DNA from: Cryobacterium arcticum
GTDB lineage: Bacteria; Actinomycetota; Actinomycetes; Actinomycetales; Microbacteriaceae
Length of the DNA: 64,000 nucleotides
Direction: 5' to 3'
Assembly (NCBI RefSeq): GCF_003185895.1
Contig: NZ_QHLY01000012.1
Span: 1,639,844 to 1,703,843 of the forward strand
In this document: positions 61,515 to 64,000 of the stretch, one piece after another
Layout: the number at the start of each line of letters is the position of its first letter
Position numbering within the stretch: position 1 is the stretch's first letter
Notes under the pieces: generated by a model
What the model was told of the DNA's origin: nothing
Database searches by the model: none
The model's input: only the letters and a program-made list of their open reading frames with translations
Made by a program: the position numbers and the translations under genes

Positions 61515-61628
61515 ACCCTATTTCTCCACTGCCCGGTTCTCGGTTAGGCCACCCGGGTTTTTCGCGCATTCGCAGGTTTCTTCCGCGCAATGGGGCCGAT
61601 CGGGGCGTTTCTGGCGCGGGTTCGGGCG

Positions 61629-62645
61629 CTAGAGCCAACCCTTGCGCTTGAACACGGCGTACAACCCGAAACCCATTGCGAACATCAGCGTGATCGCGAA
61701 CGGGTAACCGAACTGCCATTTTAGCTCCGGCATATGGGTGAAGTTCATGCCGTAGATGGTGCCCACCAGGGTGGGGGCGAACAGGATCGCCGCCCAGCTG
61801 GAGATCTTCTTCACTTCTTCACTCTGCGCCAGGCCGGTTTCGGAGAGCCGCCGGGTCTCGTCGTTCTGCCGCTGGTTGACCAGGGTGCTGTGCACGGTGA
61901 GCGCGTTCTGCAACAGCTGGCGGAACGCGTCGCCGCGTTCGACCACCCGGATGGTGTGGTCGAGCACGTCGCGCAGGTGCCGGTGCAGTTCCAGGTCGAC
62001 GCCGTGCTTCTCGAAGCCCTCCTGCAGCTGCTCGAGCATGCCGATCAGCGGCTGGGTGGCGCGCTGGAACTCGATCACCTCGCGGGAGAGGGCGTAGATG
62101 CGCCGGGAGACGTCCTGGTCGCCGTCGAAAATCTGGTCCTCGATCTCGTCGATGTCGTTCTCCAGGCCGGCCACGACCGGCGCGTATTCGTCGATCACCT
62201 GGTCGAGGATGGCGTAGAGCACGGCCTGCGGCCCGAACGCGAGCAGCTTGGGGGTGCTCTCCAGGCGCTTCCGCACCGAGACCAGGTCGGGTGATTCGGC
62301 GTGCCGGATGGTGACGACGAAGTCCGGGCCGACGAAGACGTGCAATTCGCCGAATTCCACCCGCTCGTCGGCGTCGATGTACCGGGCCGGGCGCAGCACC
62401 AGGAAGAGGTTGTCGGCGAAGCGCTCGATCTTGGCCCGCTGGTGGCCCTTGAGGGCGTCTTCGATGGCGAGGTGATGCAGCGTGAACTCGTCGGCGACGC
62501 TGCGAACCTCGGCATCCGTCGGTCGGTACAGCCCGATCCAGGCGAAGCCGTGCTTGTTCTTGAGCACGTCGTACGTCTCTTGCAACGTTTCCGGGGTTGC
62601 CACCCGACTGCCATCTACGTAGATGGCGTCATCAATCAGCGCCAC
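61629..62645 (-). CDS. corA: CorA-family magnesium/cobalt transporter
   Basis: 338 residues. A large cytoplasmic alpha/beta domain, a long helix from about residue 170, and two C-terminal membrane segments with the GMN motif at 299-301 (IYGMNFTHMPEL). Family members form pentameric divalent cation channels, mainly Mg2+. The loop after GMN ends in PEL like many actinobacterial members. It is monocistronic. Confidence 0.93.
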   Translation of the reverse strand: MALIDDAIYVDGSRVATPETLQETYDVLKNKHGFAWIGLYRPTDAEVRSVADEFTLHHLAIEDALKGHQRAKIERFADNLFLVLRPARYIDADERVEFGELHVFVGPDFVVTIRHAESPDLVSVRKRLESTPKLLAFGPQAVLYAILDQVIDEYAPVVAGLENDIDEIEDQIFDGDQDVSRRIYALSREVIEFQRATQPLIGMLEQLQEGFEKHGVDLELHRHLRDVLDHTIRVVERGDAFRQLLQNALTVHSTLVNQRQNDETRRLSETGLAQSEEVKKISSWAAILFAPTLVGTIYGMNFTHMPELKWQFGYPFAITLMFAMGFGLYAVFKRKGWL

Positions 62646-62744
62646 TGCTGCTCCTCACTCGCCTCACAAGTGTGCCACCGGCAACGGGGTGCGTCGTGCA
62701 GCGGCGCGGGCCGGGAGACCGGGACGGGCGGGTCGGGCGGGTCG

Positions 62745-63380
62745 TCAGGGCTGTTGCTGCGGATGCGGCGCGACGTCGCCGTGCCGCTGCGGGCCCTCGT
62801 GCTTGCGGTAGCTGGGGCTGAACGCCAACAACACCAGGCCGATGCCGAGCACCGCCTGGCCGAGGGTGTTGGTGGGCAGCAGCGACACGAGGCCGCCGAG
62901 CAGGATCAGCGCGGCCGGCGTGAACTGGTAGACCCGCACCCGCAGCATCGCGATGCCCACCAGAGCCCAGCCCACGCCGAATACGGCCGCGGTGAGCAGC
63001 AGTCCGAAGGACAGAGAGCCGGGGCGCACCAAACCGTCGAGCAGCTCGGGGGCGACCCGGCCGAGGGTGGGATAAAGAAAGGCCTGGGCCCAGAACAGCC
63101 CGCTGATCAGGATCGTGCCGGCGCCGGCGACGATCACGGCGGAAAAGCCGAACGGGCCGATCTTCTTGGCGCGGCGTTCGTAGACCGAGATCAGCGCCAG
63201 CACCAGCAGCAGCCCGCCCACGAGCAGCAGAACCGAGCGCACGGCGTAGAGCGGGGTCTGCACGATCTCGCTGAACGGATCCGAGACCGTGAGCAACACC
63301 AGATCGAGGATGCCGCCGAGAAGGAAGGCGCTGCCCGCCGTGAGAGTGGATGGCTTCGTGAGCCCTTCGAACCGATTCAC
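62745..63380 (-). CDS. multi-pass membrane protein of unknown function
   Basis: 211 residues from GTG 63380 (VNRFEGLTKPS); the frame further upstream lacks support. It has six membrane segments and a short His/Pro-rich C-terminal tail. I do not recognise the family. It lies alone between corA and the divergent phosphopantetheinyl transferase. Confidence 0.72.
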   Translation of the reverse strand: MNRFEGLTKPSTLTAGSAFLLGGILDLVLLTVSDPFSEIVQTPLYAVRSVLLLVGGLLLVLALISVYERRAKKIGPFGFSAVIVAGAGTILISGLFWAQAFLYPTLGRVAPELLDGLVRPGSLSFGLLLTAAVFGVGWALVGIAMLRVRVYQFTPAALILLGGLVSLLPTNTLGQAVLGIGLVLLAFSPSYRKHEGPQRHGDVAPHPQQQP

Positions 63381-63565
63381 CGTTACCTCACCCACCGCGC
63401 CTGAAACGTGTGCCTGGAGCCCGGGCAGCGTCACCCGGCAACCGCGCGCGCCCGTGCGCCTGGTTCCGGCTGACAGTGTCGATTGTTCCACCCGGGTCGG
63501 CGCCCGACAAGGGCACCGCCCACGCGCCCACCACCTGCGGGGCGCGCCCGGGTTAGGGTGGGGGC

Positions 63566-64000
63566 GTGCTCGATGTCCCGCCACAGCCCGCACTGACTGC
63601 GCCGGCCGGAGCCCAGCCGGGGCTGGAATCCACGGTTGTCGTGGCGCTGCTCCCCCGCGCGGCGACATCCGCCGGCGACCACCTGCTGCTGCGCGATCTG
63701 GTGGCGCGGCTGACCGGCGTCGGCCCGTCTGCTGTCACCCTCGCGCAACGGTGCCCGAACTGCGGGCAGACCGGGCACGGCCCGTTGAGCGTCGAGCTCG
63801 CGGCCAGCGACCCGGCGGATGCCCCGGCCCTGCCCGGCCGCATCCACGTGAGCCTGTCCCGTGCCGCCCGGTTCCTCGCCGTGGCAGTCACCGGCGCCGG
63901 GCCGGTAGGCATCGACGTGGAGTCAGTCGCCGCGCTGGCTTCCTCCCCCGTCGCCTCCGCGCTGTGCTCCCCCGTCGAGGCCGTGGCGCTGTCTACGCTT
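63566..64000 (+). CDS. 4'-phosphopantetheinyl transferase superfamily protein (partial)
   Basis: 145 residues in the window, running off the right edge. From GTG 63566 it contains a zinc-ribbon-like CPNCGQTGHG, then VSLSRA and GPVGIDVESV, where the Asp and Glu would be magnesium ligands of the Sfp/AcpT class. These enzymes transfer phosphopantetheine from CoA to carrier proteins. A TAGGGT -10 element at 63554-63559 makes it probably leaderless. No carrier-protein system is in view. Confidence 0.85.
   Translation, partial: MLDVPPQPALTAPAGAQPGLESTVVVALLPRAATSAGDHLLLRDLVARLTGVGPSAVTLAQRCPNCGQTGHGPLSVELAASDPADAPALPGRIHVSLSRAARFLAVAVTGAGPVGIDVESVAALASSPVASALCSPVEAVALSTL

Overview
The window is high-GC, densely coded chromosomal DNA of an actinobacterium, most likely a member of Microbacteriaceae (Cryobacterium/Leifsonia type). 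This is inferred from protein content, a HAIR (HspR) operator, a DtxR/IdeR-type iron box, several leaderless-looking promoters, and very frequent GGATGC/GCATCC words. I see no prophage, integrase, transposase, CRISPR array or rRNA. There is one tRNA, tRNA-Ala(CGC).

Layout. 0-8.2 kb: a small Cys/His protein, a lipoprotein amine oxidase whose domain order is circularly permuted, a PrmC-like methyltransferase, a three-gene type III polyketide operon (synthase, methyltransferase, flavin hydroxylase) and a PAP2 phosphatase. 8.3-16.1 kb: a leaderless small gene, a quinone-reductase-like MDR, an Hsp20 behind a HAIR site, a metallophosphoesterase overlapping a Stealth phosphotransferase tail to tail, a YyaL-type thioredoxin-fold protein and a membrane J-domain protein. 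16.1-21.8 kb: tandem repeats, pnuC, an FMN reductase, an aldo/keto reductase and a self-regulated ABC exporter operon. 21.8-31 kb: hrpA, a divergent MarR/DoxX pair, and an amino-acid ABC importer with two tandem substrate-binding proteins. 31-42.3 kb: metabolic and transport genes (PhzF, sulfurtransferase, MFS, three-gene aldo/keto and hydrolase stretch, DUF4349 lipoprotein, acyl-CoA dehydrogenase, ThrE-like exporter) and a lone DUF559-type nuclease. 42.3-47.5 kb: small proteins, an eRF1-like protein, a lipoprotein with no ordinary start codon, a second lone nuclease, a DUF6194 remnant and an ankyrin protein. 47.6-51.7 kb: a DtxR-controlled iron-siderophore ABC operon. 51.7-57.0 kb: a serine hydrolase, the tRNA, and the conserved cell-envelope block glpR/sepX-like, rimJ-like, galU, 5-FTHF cyclo-ligase, FmdB, mscL. 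57.0-64 kb: palindromes, a small gene, a large helicase-like protein with degenerate ATPase motifs, CorA, a membrane protein and a phosphopantetheinyl transferase running off the end.

The least expected structural feature is in the intergenic DNA. Several unrelated families of palindromes occur, most with a constant length: 66 bp x2, 61 bp x5, 53 bp x2, and 57 bp x2 plus one degenerate 59-bp copy. In the 61-bp family all five copies lie between 25.8 and 36.2 kb. Their outer arms are constant, while the central stem changes sequence between copies and mostly keeps its pairing. The other strong observations are the permuted amine oxidase and the helicase-nuclease-like protein that has lost Walker A lysine and Walker B glutamate.
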